Shown in pieces: positions 23,853 through 35,570 of a stretch of DNA of 64,000 nt. The notes below the pieces were generated by a model. It made no database searches. It was not told the DNA's origin and saw only the letters and a list, made by a program, of their open reading frames with translations. Made by a program: the position numbers and the translations under genes. The DNA comes from Sistotremastrum niveocremeum HHB9708 (taxonomy: Eukaryota > Basidiomycota > Agaricomycetes > Sistotremastrales > Sistotremastraceae): positions 147,303 to 211,302 of the forward strand of contig KV419435.1 in NCBI GenBank assembly GCA_001630475.1. The letters are read 5' to 3'. How positions within the stretch are numbered: the first letter of the stretch is position 1; each line of letters opens with the position of its first letter.

Positions 23853-26413
23853 TCAATCGAAGCGCTGCATGACTCCATATACGTACGGTTTCCTTTCGAC
23901 ATAAACGATGGCATCTGTTACGAATGTATTGGCCTTGTACCCATTATCATAAGAAATCTGCACACGCAATCGATCAGCCTACATTCCGGTGCGGCCCTTG
24001 TGGGGTGTCATTTTTGTTCTTACCTCGGACACGCTCGTCTTGCAACCATTAAACTGGGCAAACTCATCGGTCTGCTGCTCATATGAGTGGGAACTTCAAC
24101 TCACTTCGAATGTCCGAACAGCCTCTACGCCGCGTGTATCATCAAACTCATCGTCTGAATCGCCGTCGTGGCCGAACTCAAGCTTCAACGTGGTTGCTCC
24201 CGCAAAAGGCCCCCACGTCAGAACGCTAACACCGTCGCCTATGGTAATTTCCAGAGGTCCGCCTTGACCTTCGAGGACGGGTGTTTTCTGGCCATCATTG
24301 GCTGCGAGTAAATTGCCGTCTTTGTCGGTGAGCTTCAAGGTGACGGACTGCGAATTGCTGGAGATTGCTTTCTGCAAAATTCTTGATAAACGGGAGGTCG
24401 AGTCTCAAACGAAGGAGAACATACTCCGTATACCACTATGGTTGTGCTTTTCACGATGTCGATTGTTACTGTTTGTTTATTCTTGACAACTGGTTCTGCC
24501 AGCGGCTGAAGGTTAGTTAAGACGCTGACTTCTGCGTTGTTGACGTCATTGCGTGCTAGGTAATTTGGAGAATCGTCCTTGATTGCTATAACATCGCAAC
24601 CTCAGCCATTAACATAATATCAAACCGATTTCTCGGGGGTCTGAAAGTAAATAGAAACTCACACGTCTGGTTCAGAACACCTTTGAGAGATAGTGTTCTC
24701 AAAAGAGTTTTCATATCAGCGGGCGTTCGGTTGCCATAGAGTTGGATCAGATAAGCGATGAGCCCCGAAACGTGAGGAGCGGCCTGCATAGCTCCCGTGA
24801 GCATCGATGAGGGATTTATAAACTTTGTCTAGTTACCATGGATGTCCCGCTGTACCGTTTGGTTTGCTGTTTTCGAGGGGTGTATAAATACAAAATTGAC
24901 AATAAAAAGAGAGAATATATCAACCTTATCACTGTCAATAAATGCACTCCAGATCCACTCTCCGGGCGCCCAGATGTCGATACCAGAGCCATAGTTAGAT
25001 TCTTCATTATCTCCTATCCAGCGACCGTCATTGATGTCTGACGCGCCGACCGTGATAGCCACGGGAACACGTGCTGGGGTCGTTCCACTGACATCCTGGC
25101 CAGCGTTCCCTGCAGCAATGACGACATGAACGCCAGCCTTGTACAGCTTCGAGAAGCTATTAGACAATAGGTATAGACCAGATCAGTGGTCGAGGATCTT
25201 ACAGAGTTGACGGCGATGTCGATCGCGCTCTTTGCCGGGTCTTTTTCATCGTCGGAGGCTGACCATCCCCAACTGATATTCACGATGCTAGGCCGCCCAC
25301 TAGCTTTCACTTGGTCCCATACCCACTCAAGGCCTTTAATTCTATTGACCCCAGTCATCTTAACATCTCGTATCTTTTGGGACTCGGAGATTCAGTAGTA
25401 GCTCACCTGACGCAGTGGCTATCTCTAGAAATCCCAGTCAAATGATCATCAATAAGGAATGCAGAAGAATACTTGCGATGCTTTCACGGAGATTAGGCGG
25501 ACATGTTTAGCCACTCCGTATCTTCCGCCTCCGATGATTCCGCTTATCTTGATTCGTTAGCGAAAAATATAACAACGCCACTGGACTTACGCAACGTGTG
25601 TCCCATGACCATACGTAAGAGAAGACTCTGAGTCGAGGTTTATTCCCACTTCTGCACGACCACGGAATTCGTTCTGAGCGAAGGTTAGTCTACAACTGCA
25701 TGCAGAGAGAGTCACTTCATCCATGAAGCGAATAGAAACATACATGAGTGATCCGAATCCCTTCAAGAGCGTCAGACGGATGATCAAAGAAGAGGATAGA
25801 TGGTACGAGAGTAGCAAATACATACCGGTGTCTATAAGTGAATGCGTAATGGATACCGTAACATACAGGGAAAATATAACGTACCAACGACATAGACGTC
25901 GACAGGAGGGAGATTGAAGAAGTGGTGGTACGTCGCGTCCGCTGTGGTCATATTTCCTCGGTCCAGCTTGTCAACGCTGATGCGCCGGATACCCCAGGAT
26001 GCATCTCTCCTGCATCATCATCATTTGCATGACCAAAAAATGAGAGATCGGGGAAATGATTTACTGTTCGGCGGCAAACTCTGCGTTTCCGGTCAAACCA
26101 TCCTCGGCAATGGATTTGATATCGGGCGAGTAGACTAGGATGCCTAAAGCAGTCGGGTGAAACTCCCCTGAAGGAACGAAGTTTGAGACTGACAATGCAA
26201 ACGGTGATAGGTTGAACTCTGACCGATATAGCCGTGCAGAAAATCGGAATCAAAATCATGAATGACTCCTTCCAATGAGTTCGATGGTTGAACTTCATTG
26301 GCCACCCATTTGAAATGGTCGTCCTTCGAAACATTGTCATGTAAGAGGACGATATAATGATTGGGCCTCTGAGTCGTGTGGGTCTGGATTTTGATAGGAG
26401 TTTGGCGTGACAT
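23853..26413 (-). CDS. Subtilisin-like serine protease (S8, proteinase K-like) with I9 propeptide, no signal peptide
   Basis: The N-terminal propeptide has the I9 inhibitor pattern (NHYIVLLHDNVSKDDHFKW then GVIHDFDSDFLHGY). Catalytic Asp is in VVDTG, His in YGHGTHVA (near 25600), the oxyanion-hole region in VVIAAGNAGQ and Ser in SGTSMAAPHVSG (near 24800). A C-terminal extension after the protease domain has beta-strand character (VTLKLTDKDGNLLAANDG) and ends YVYGVMQRFD. Many small exons are present: 6 nt at 25826-25831 and 17 nt at 25744-25760, and one GC-AG intron (25425-25476). The protein begins MSRQTPIK directly before the propeptide, without a signal sequence, so vacuolar, cytosolic or unconventional export is possible. 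A close relative lies at 30877-33460 in opposite orientation. Some internal splice junctions are approximate. Confidence 0.88.
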
Positions 26414-26490
26414 GACTTGAATTTGAAATTGGAATCCGTTTACTGGTAGTATTGTGTGGAACGATGTTTCGCAACGGCAGTTGCGTCGTC

Positions 26491-26498
26491 ATATATAC
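26491..26498 (-). promoter_or_regulatory. TATA-like element of minus-strand subtilase
   Basis: GTATATAT on the minus strand, about 80 bp upstream of the start at 26413; position fits a TATA box. Confidence 0.45.
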
Positions 26499-28006
26499 AC
26501 AGGACACCCAAAAAATTGAAGTTGTTTCCCGGGGCATGAGGTTCTGGGCCACAGCCTCGTGCTCACTCTGAACTCGAGAACAGCTCACCGAATCGATCTG
26601 ATCTCCCATCCTACATGGAGCGGATTCATCGTTCGTGTCCGCTGATCCGCCCTGGAACCACAACGTGGACGGACGAATCGACGTGGACTCGGGAATTGTG
26701 CAAAAGTGACGGTTGTACATCAAGCCCGGTTGTGTAGAATGGATGCACCGTGCCATTCGGTCCATTCAACCTTCTCGTCGACTTGCCATGTAAATTCGTA
26801 CCCCACTTTCCTTCATCCATTCTGTGATTCCGGTCACTTTGTCTGAATTCTTGATTCAGTTTCGCACCCCATTCCAAACTTCGCGAAGGAACACGACGCG
26901 TAGAGATGTGCCTGCTTATCTCGACCCTATGATGAATTTACAGCTATTCAAAGCATAAACGAGGCACCACGTACCTCTCCATCGATCCCCCAATATTCCC
27001 GATTTGGTCTAAGTGTTTGCAGATAAACGCTTCCGATCAAAAATAAGGTTCGGCGAATTATTTGAACCCCGAGAATCGCCTCGAGAACCCGTGATTGACG
27101 ATTGAGTGGGACTGCCACGAAACGCAACCCTTGCGATAGAGAGCCAGATGAGCATTCCATATGGTACGAGCTTGTCGGAGGATCAATAAATTGTCGGGAC
27201 AGGCTTCTTGCAATGGCAAAAAATAACAGCCTCGACTAGTTTTTCAGAACAGGCTTGTGCGATAATTGGACCTCATTCCGTTGTTTCAACATTTTTTTCT
27301 TTTTCTGACAGGTGCTAGCAAAGCGGCATCAGACATATCCCTGAATGTGCGAGCGATAGTGATGCATGGAGGTTCCCCATAGTCCCCTTCGTGCCGATTA
27401 CCACAGGATGAGGGAGAGAGCAAGGATATGATCGACGCGATGAGCCGGGCTTTTCTCAATGCCGAACGAAGGGAAGTTGATATCCAGACGTGTGATTGAA
27501 CCACTATGCTCTTTGAATACATTGGGTGGGAGACACTCAGGTTATTTCAAGTTCAGGTCAACGCAGATCAGACATATGGAGATGAAGCCACGGCGAGAGA
27601 GCTGTGCGATGTTCCCCGTACAGGATGATCAGTTCAACGAGGATAACTCAAAGGGTCGGAATAAAATGTGTCCGCTGGCTGTAGTACACTGTACCTGAGG
27701 TTCCTGTATCGTTGTATGTACAGACATCATGATTCGCCGTGAGGATCACTTGCCGAGGCGGAGTTTGACCCGGCACTGTTGCTCTTGCCAGTGCTGTCAG
27801 TCAATTGCAGGCTCTCATTACCAGTGAAATCCTACTGGTAAGAGTCCGTGATACAGGCGACGTGACTGACTGACCTTTCAATTCAATTGCCAGTAACGGA
27901 TCTTCCATGGCGCTCACGCTGTCTTCTTCAAGTTGACCCTGTTCTGATCTCTGCCAGATAGATGTGGCAGATGTCCGATGTTACCACACCGTGGCTTTAG
28001 TGCCAG
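26499..28006. other. Intergenic divergent spacer
   Basis: About 1.5 kb between the divergent minus-strand subtilase and the lectin gene. Several short open frames overlap on both strands; none has codon pattern, motif or splice support. Confidence 0.4.
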
Positions 28007-28014
28007 TATAAAAG
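28007..28014 (+). promoter_or_regulatory. TATA box of lectin-like gene
   Basis: TATAAAAG about 140 bp upstream of the lectin ATG at 28151, followed by a CT-rich stretch; a classical core promoter arrangement. Confidence 0.55.
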
Positions 28015-28150
28015 CGCAGGAGTAGCAGTCTATCCTTCCCTATCACCACCGTTTTGTCGAAATCTACGTACATCCAAGCCTTCCTACACTAATCACTAAC
28101 TAACCTCTAGTACCCCGTTTGTCCGCGTCCATCCAGTTGCAGAGATCACC

Positions 28151-29388
28151 ATGTCCACGGCCAGCGAAAGCGTCTCCGAATACCCGGTTCACTTCACAGC
28201 TTCTGGTCAGAAACTATCATCACAACTCGTTGCCCTTTCTCTCATCCTTCTCAGTTAAGCCGGAAGACAAAAATAAAGAGGCCACACCTCTCAGCGCGAC
28301 GAGATTGGCGAGTGTTTACTGGTTCGATAGCGAAGGTGCGTGAGGAAAGGGTCCGCTAGACAGATGAAATGCTGATTCTAGAAACCAAAGGTCGTCATCA
28401 GATCAGAGTCTACTTTCAAGATGCATTTCTCTGGATTCGCGAACTTCGATGCACCGATGGCGTATGGGCAGTCGACAGCAGACCTTGCTTCCTGCCTCCA
28501 GAGTACACGATCCGGCCTCCTCTTGCTGCGATCACATGCCCCTCTCAATGGGGAGACACATCTGCCCGCGATCCTGAGCCTGAGATTCGCCTCTATTACA
28601 TTGCAATTGCAAGTTCTTCCAGCCCCGTCATCGCATACTACACCAAACCAAAGGATAAAACTGAATTCTCCATCACCCCCTAATTTGTCTATTCGACACA
28701 TGGCAAACTGTCTCCCTCTTCCTGCTTGGCGGTCGCCGAGGCTTCGGACCTTGGCATCCGTGTCTTTTGGCAGGACGGTCGGGGTCATATCTGGCAAAAC
28801 ATCTGTCAGGAAATCGGGAGTACGAAGAAATGGGAGGTCAAACAGGTGACCCCAGATAAGGACCCCGCGCTTCAGGGCACCTACCTTGCGAGCGCCGTGG
28901 GTGTCGGATACACTACGACGGCGGATGCGGAAACCATCGTAGCATGGCAGAAGCCTGGCAACGTCCTCGCCGGCGCGACATTCAAAGGGACGACAGATAC
29001 TCCTACATCTATCGTCTTTCCCCGTGCGTATCGCGTCAGTCCATCCGGCTCCATCACAGTTGCAGCGTGGCACCAAGGAAGGACTCTGATCTACTACGAC
29101 GGTCGCGATCGTGAGAGCATTCAGAAGCTCTCTATTTCGCCTGTCGCCATCTCAGGAAATGACAATAAACTTGAATCCTTAACCGACGACAACGGCCTAC
29201 GTGTTAAGACTGCCAGCGTATTGTACGAGGGTCCATTCAACGCTCTCACTGGAGATATCAGGCTTGGTGTTTCGCCCGGACAAGCTAGTCTTGCCTCGGC
29301 AGCCTTCTCAATCCAACTCAACGAAAGGTTGGGGAATGTCTTTTATTTACTGCCCGGCCAATCGAAACTTGGCGAATTAGATATCTGA
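28151..29388 (+). pseudogene. Fucose-specific lectin-like beta-propeller gene (AAL family), interrupted by an in-frame stop
   Basis: Resembles fungal fucose lectins (Aleuria aurantia lectin type, PF07938), which form a beta-propeller of repeated IRVYxQD-type blades. Exons 28151-28205, 28255-28335 and 28382-29388 are in phase. Blade motifs are HQIRVYFQDAFLWIREL, LGIRVFWQDGRGHIWQN, ITVAAWHQGRTLIYYDG and IRLGVSPGQ, with a last strand VFYLLPGQ. A TAA at 28681-28683 interrupts an otherwise continuous frame; coding-like sequence with a blade motif resumes directly after it in the same frame, and no plausible intron removes it. Either this allele is recently inactivated or the base is a sequencing error. 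There is no signal peptide, as in other cytosolic fungal fruit-body lectins. It lies between two divergent subtilase genes. Confidence 0.7.
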
Positions 29389-30808
29389 TCTTGTCATGCA
29401 AACATGATCAGTTTTGTGCATCGGAAATCATGTTCTTACTAGTAATTCAATTTACGATGACATCGAATTGTGATTTCTCTTTTTTCGCGTACCCTCCTCT
29501 GCCCAAACTCGGCTCAGTCGCTGCAGCGCCTATTTGGACGGCCGTCGATAACATTTGGGATGTTGGATCTTCACTCGCACGAAACCTGAGACTGCACATG
29601 TACACTTAGAGCGATCGATATGCCTCTTCCGCTTCGAGGCTACACAACTGGAGGTATTCTTTTTTCCAAGACGTGACAAGAACAGCATTGTAGGGTTCCC
29701 ACTTCACGCTTCGTTTCCCAAGACCGTGGGCACGACTGTGCCACAACAAACCTGGAGCGAGATGTTAAAGCATCTGGCGGAACAAAAGCGGCCGGCGCAT
29801 CTGAGAATAAAGGGGGACACGACTACTGGCGATTTGAGCGAAGATGTTATCAACAGAATTCAATCGGATACCCACAATGTGAAATACGAAGATGAATTGG
29901 AAGTTTGGAACTTGGCCGGCCAGTTCCGTCCAATTATTTTATGTCAATACAGTTGAAACTCAAAAATTGAAAGTCGACATCGTGCTGGCCCAATTTAGGG
30001 TGCACCGGCGACCTGATTGAATACCGAGAGGCTTCTATTCGAAGCTCGCGGGCATGTGTAGGGCACGTGTTCTCTTGATCTTAGGACATGCGAAGCTCTT
30101 GCAGGGCGTGTTAGGGGGCCTATCTCAGGGGGCCTGCGGAGAAAGAGACCTACATCTTTCAAACCCCTCCAAAACATGCCTCAAAACATGCGGCAAAGAG
30201 AAGACACGTTCGACATACCCCTTGAATTCCGAGAGATTCGCCAAGATGAATGATAGAACTTGGAAGTGTCGAAGTAAGATTTCATACACTTCAACACGAG
30301 GCAGAGCGGCCTCTCAACTGGCGACTTCGATGCACGGACTGGGCAGTGTGTGAGATCGCGTTGCGAACAAAATTGCGAAAAGGTTTGTTCATCCCGGCCC
30401 GGGTATTCATAGAGAAATATTAAAAACTTGACCATAAAATGTGGAGATACGACGGGCTCATCATGAGCGTGAAGGACTGGAAGGATGTTGCACAATTCCT
30501 CTTTGACACGAAGAGCGGAGTCAAAGAAAACTCGAAATCGAGATGGGCGGACAAGAATTGGTGACAAGACAGCCAGTCGCTCATGGGGAAAACCATGTGA
30601 TCATAGTCAAGTGATAAGATTGCCGATCACGACTCTGTTGGGGGCGCTCTAGATTCAAATTGTTCATAGCCCGTGGACTCAAAGACCAGGGTAGAGGGTC
30701 GTGTGGGAAACGGGGTGATGAGGAGGGGGGTTACCCAGATGAAGACCGCTTTTTGATTTGGACCGAGGAGAAAGATCAAAGATTGGTCGTCATACTATTA
30801 GTACGTTG
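29389..30808. other. Intergenic spacer
   Basis: About 1.4 kb. An open frame at 29555-29956 lacks an ATG and family resemblance. From 30640 to 30800 it is promoter-like sequence for the plus-strand subtilase. Confidence 0.4.
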
Positions 30809-30816
30809 TATTTAAA
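30809..30816 (+). promoter_or_regulatory. TATA-like element of plus-strand subtilase
   Basis: TATTTAAA about 60 bp upstream of the ATG at 30877. Confidence 0.45.
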
Positions 30817-30876
30817 CCGCAGCGTTTTCGATCCTGCGGTAAACCTGCAGGCCTGTCAACAAAACATTTCAACCCA

Positions 30877-33460
30877 ATGACTCACCAAGGACCGGCGAAG
30901 ATATTAACTTGCTCCGAGCACATAGCCAACTCCTACATTGTTTTATTGAACGCGGACGTAGATAAACAAGAGCATTTCAAGTGGCTCACCGAAGTAGTAC
31001 AACCCAGGAACGAATGCGGAGGAATCACCCACGACTACGACTCCAACTTCTTGCATGGATATACAGGCACAATTTTTATCACAACAGCGACCGTTAATGC
31101 TGACTTTTCGTTACCATAGGGGAGTACGATGAAAATGCGTTGCACGTTCTGGTCAACTCGACGGACATCCGGTCTATCACCGAGAATGGCATAACGAACG
31201 ATCAGGAATTTGCCGATCAGTGCGTGCCTCCACTGGCAGGCCCTCCATGTTGATGCCATCCGCTAATCTTTATCAGGCCCGATGCTCCCTGGGGTATCTC
31301 GCGTGTCAGTGTGGACGATCAAACCCAAGCAGACAACCTCAAAGTGACCGACTTGTCATATGACTACTTTTACAATCTGCCTCCGGTTGATGTCTACATC
31401 GTTGGTAAGTGAATCTGAGCTCAGTGTTTGGTCCATGGCGAGCCTAAGGGCGGATCCTCTGTTTCAGATACAGGTAAATCACGTTGTCGACGTACTCAGG
31501 GCTTCACCACTAAATTGGCAATCGTTGAATCACCACAGGTGTCAGGATCAGCCATGTAGGCCCGACATGGCTGCCAGGGATTGCTTGCCAGCTAACAGGA
31601 TCATAGAAAGAGTTCGGTGGCCGCGCGGAATGGGGAGTCAACCTGGACTCCGATGACACAATCACCCTCGGTCATGGAACCCACGTTGCGTGAGTCGAAG
31701 GTCGCCGTTGTCCTGCCAAACCATTGAACGAGGTACAGAGGTATTGCCGGAGGAGTCAAGTACGGTATCGCAAAGGACACACATATCATCGCGGTCAAAT
31801 CATCGTACGGCACTCTCCGTTTTATTTCTTCTGTTCTAAGTCCATTTCGATTCTCTAGGGATAGTCACGACATCAGGTGAGGGTAGCTCCCAAGAGCTCA
31901 CAATTCGCCTGACCAAGATATGTCGCATTCGATAGAATTCAAGGTCTTGAATGGGTCTTTCATCAAGTCCAATCAACAGGGCGACCAAGCGTTGCGAATC
32001 TGAGCTGGGGATGGCCAGTTCCAAAAGGCGAGGAAGACCCCGAGGACAATCCTTGCGACGTCGCAGTCAACGCGGTAGGAATGCAGTATTAACTGAGTGC
32101 GCAAATAGCTCACGTCGGTTTAGATGATCAATGCGGGTATTCACGTCGTCATAGCTGCTGGAAACCGCAATTGGGATGTCAGCAAGACGACACCAGCTCG
32201 CGTACCCGGCGCCATCACGGTCGCATCTGTAGACATCGACGGCAACCGAGCCACTAGCTCTAATTATGGAACTGGTATTGATATCTTCGCTCCGGGGGTT
32301 AAGATAACGAGTGCTTGGATTGGCAGCGATGAGGTCTGTAACTTCGTATCCGTCACAATTGCCTTTATCATAATATCGATGATGCTCAGGATAGCAAGGT
32401 TCTCAGTGGAACGTCAATGGTAACCACATTCGCTGCTATCTCCCGTGCTAAATGTGCTTATTATGTCGACCAGGCTGCTCCTCATGTTACAGGCCTTGTC
32501 GCCTATTTAACAAAGCTGTACGGTAACCGAACACCTGCCGACATGAAGACTCTTTTGCAGGAACTCGCTCTCAAGGAAGTCCTCCACGACACTGATGACC
32601 ATCGTAAGTCTCCAACAAACTTCCCCGCGACAACGTCATCAGTCTTCATATGTATCTTGACCATTAGCCCTTAATGGCTCTCCGAACCTCCTTGCGCGCA
32701 ACGATTTTAGCAATTCGCAGGTCGGAGTCCTCTCTTATATTCCACCTCAGCCGAAGTCGGAGATAGAGAATAATCACACAGCAATAATTGATGTTGAGAA
32801 AAGCACAAGCATTGCTCTGTACGGCGTACGTTGCCTGACGTCTTTCTGAATTTGCCCATCTCATATATGATTCAATGTTAAGACGGCTCTCACGGATAAG
32901 GCGCAATATGTCTCAGTCCTTCTCCTCGATTCTGATGGCCATTGGCTTGCAACCAATGACGGACAAATCCACCCTGCACTTGCGGGAAAAAATGGACCCC
33001 TGCAGATACTACCCAATGGACGGACAGTTGTGTCCTGGGGTCCGTTCGCAAATGTAACGCGGCTTGTTATCTACTTCGGTCTTACCCTCGGTCTCGATCT
33101 CGGTCACGGTCTCGGTCGACCTCCCCATGGGGGAAGCATCATTGCCAACCAAGTCCAAGAGGTATAACATCACATCACGGAATCCTAGAATCGAAGCATT
33201 TACATTATTTCTCTAGTATGATGGCTTCGACACTGCCGTATCTATGGTGCGAGGAATTATCTTTTGAACCCCATATACTTACTGACTGGTGTTCCAAACA
33301 GATTCCGTATTGCGATGGTCGTACGCCAGGCAAGGTGGCGACCGATGTCATCGTCCACGTTGTCCGCAAGGCATACGTATACGGCCAGATGCAACAATTC
33401 ACAAGCAATGGAAGTAGCCCGCCACCTGTACCGCCCATGCCCCCGATTCAGCAAACGTAA
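30877..33460 (+). CDS. Subtilisin-like serine protease (S8, proteinase K-like) with I9 propeptide, no signal peptide
   Basis: Paralog of the minus-strand protease at 23853-26413. The I9 propeptide is NSYIVLLNADVDKQEHFKW followed by GITHDYDSNFLHGYTG. Catalytic Asp is in YIVDTGVRISH, His in LGHGTHVA (near 31675), the AAGN motif in VVIAAGNRN and Ser in LSGTSMAAPHVTG (near 32415). The C-terminal region reads YVSVLLLDSDGHWLATNDG and ends with a Pro-rich tail (SSPPPVPPMPPIQQT). The exon pattern matches the paralog, including the 6-nt exon 31468-31473, the 17-nt exon 31539-31555 and an 18-nt exon 31860-31877. The end of the first exon (near 31066) is uncertain: joining it like the paralog would need a GC donor, while a nearby GT donor adds a few residues. 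No signal peptide. Confidence 0.87.
33074..33120 (+). repeat. CTCGGT-type repeat within subtilase exon
   Basis: Imperfect tandem CTCGGTC units in frame, encoding FGLTLGLDLGHGLGR. The paralog has an acidic stretch here instead, so the repeat looks like a local slippage expansion in a tolerant surface loop. Confidence 0.6.
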
Positions 33461-34073
33461 GGGACATGTCTCTTCCCGACCCTTTAAACTGACCATGTTT
33501 CTTCAGGGAACGGTACTCTTGTGGATGCATTCCTGGATGCTCAGATCAGGGACTAAAGCCACGTGTGTGTGCTGCGAAATGCCTCACATGTCCTAGTTGT
33601 ACATACGGCTCCGTCACTGAGACGTTTTCAAGACATCACCACCACGGATCTCATAAATTGGGCGCGGGGGTGATTCAAAAAGAAGGGCTCTGTCCCTGTC
33701 ACCAACTCTAGTACCCAAGAATTGGAGTGGGCTGAATCAAGCGATATACACAGTGGTGGATTGGTTGGGCTGTAACAATCGGGTGCCCAGGATGCCCACA
33801 ATCGATAGATGTGTAAACCCTTCCATCTGCTATCAGTAACCAGAGTGTGTTAAATTTGAAGATCCAGTATTCCTGACCCTGAGACTACGAGAAGTCGACA
33901 CTCAATAGGATGCCTGTCGACGATCAAACGGAACAGAATGTCCGCCTTGAACAGGAGGAAGCGAGTTCGATGTGACTTCCAAATTGGACCTATCTGTGAA
34001 TCACTATAATATGATATAAGATATAAAGTACAGGATTAAGGCTACATGATCAAGTCCAGGATATCTCATCCGC
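33461..34073. other. Intergenic between convergent genes
   Basis: Convergent 3' flanks of the subtilase and the DUF6533 gene; no coding feature supported. Confidence 0.4.
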
Positions 34074-35570
34074 TTACACCTCAGATTTGGAAACATTTGC
34101 AAACGCGCTCCACGGCGCTTCAGAGTCTGACGCAGGGGTAAACACTTCCGGACCATCTTCCTCCAACCAACTGCACTCGTCAATATCCCCAAAAGACAAA
34201 GACGGTGGTTTGGTTGATAGCGAATCTTGAAGCGTTGCGACGGGAGCAAATACTACACGTGTGATTGTCTCTGGATGGGTTTCGTATTGCAAACGAAGCG
34301 CAGAGGCAGCAACGCGGAGATTAAGGACAAGGCGAGAACTCTGTAATTGATGCAGAACTGTGAGAGGTGGATCCTCCTCGTATTTTGTAAAGACTTACGG
34401 CATATGTCAACGCGGCGACGAGCCAACTGCAAGAATCATGAGATGAGCTGCATTCTCATCCAAAGACGATAAGCCAACTACTTACGCCGCAGAGGCTTCT
34501 GGACTGATACCGTGCCACACAATGACCCACATATAAACACCTATATAATAAAATAATATTCAGATGAACAGCTCTTCGATGATTGGAAAATCGAGGTACA
34601 TACCTGTTATGACGGCGAACGTCCAAGTTCCGTCGAACAAGAAGACCTGAAATAAACTCGGCCGCTTCGCTAGTGGATCTAGCTCCTTGATGTGATGCTT
34701 GATGATTCGTACGACGGTGAAGCCGAATAGGACGGCTTGTACGATGACAGAAGGTATCCTGTTCATCATGAGATGCGATACTGAAGGCAAGTTAAGCTGA
34801 CACTCACATCATAGTGGTGACATCGTCGATGAGCAGGTCTGTACCACAGCCACGTCCAGGGCTGAACATGATGCCCTATCAGTTCCGACTATGAGTTGAT
34901 GGCACGAGACTGGGATGACGGAGACATACGCAGAGGACAATGCCACTAGTGGTATGTAGAACGAAGATGAGAGTTAGGATATCCTTCGCGAGTCGATTAT
35001 CGTGGTACAGAGCACGGACTAAAATCTGATGAGATACAGATAGCTTCCGAAGCTGGCTGAACAGGCGTACCTCGTAGAAACAAGAGAAGGTCCGCAGCAG
35101 CAACCGCCAACCATGTTGCGCAAATTTGAAATAGGACCGGAAATGAACATCTCTCTCCAGGGATAGATAGTATCTCATGACGGAAGTCCATGTACACCAT
35201 CATGCTGATTCGACCTGTAAGCTACTTGGGAAAGATAACAATCATAATGGAACATACCTGACTGTCGCCAAGCCCAGATATCGTACAACGTAGTACAACG
35301 CTTTGACATGATTCCATGACGCTCTGTCAGATTCTAATCAATGGTCTGATCTGGACCGATGTCTCCAATGGTTTTTCGTACCTCCACACGAGGTTGATCT
35401 AAAGACGAGACTCGATTAGTGAACAGCATATGACAAGCTGCGAAAAAGTAGCACCTCGTCGCCGATAGTCAGAATGATCTCCCAGATCAAGAAACACACT
35501 GCAGAAATCCCGACCAGATGTGAAGTCTGCTGCTGGACCGCCGTGCGTATCGACGCATCCGGGACCATAC
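34074..35570 (-). CDS. DUF6533-type multi-pass membrane protein
   Basis: A family expanded in Agaricomycetes, of unknown function. It starts MVPDASIRTAVQQQ (ATG 35568-35570). The first helix CFLIWEIILTIGDE followed by INLVW matches the DUF6533 signature (hydrophobic helix, Asp-Glu, then a Trp-containing loop). Further hydrophobic segments are ALYYVVRYLGLATV, ICATWLAVAAADLLLFL, ILTLIFVLHTTSGIVLC, VIVQAVLFGFTVV and WTFAVITGMYL, giving about seven helices, then a cytosolic Ser/Pro/acidic tail (SLSFGDIDECSWLEEDGPE). About ten short exons with introns near 50 nt. Exon ends were placed by eye and the junction near 35200 is less certain. A receptor-like role is often suspected for this family but is not shown. 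Confidence 0.78.

Noticed and set aside
28378-29076. 232-codon minus-strand frame across the lectin gene
   Set aside because: Antisense shadow; the plus strand shows blade motifs and introns in phase.
29555-29956. 133-codon plus-strand frame downstream of the lectin
   Set aside because: No ATG near its beginning, no splice signals that help, no recognised motif.
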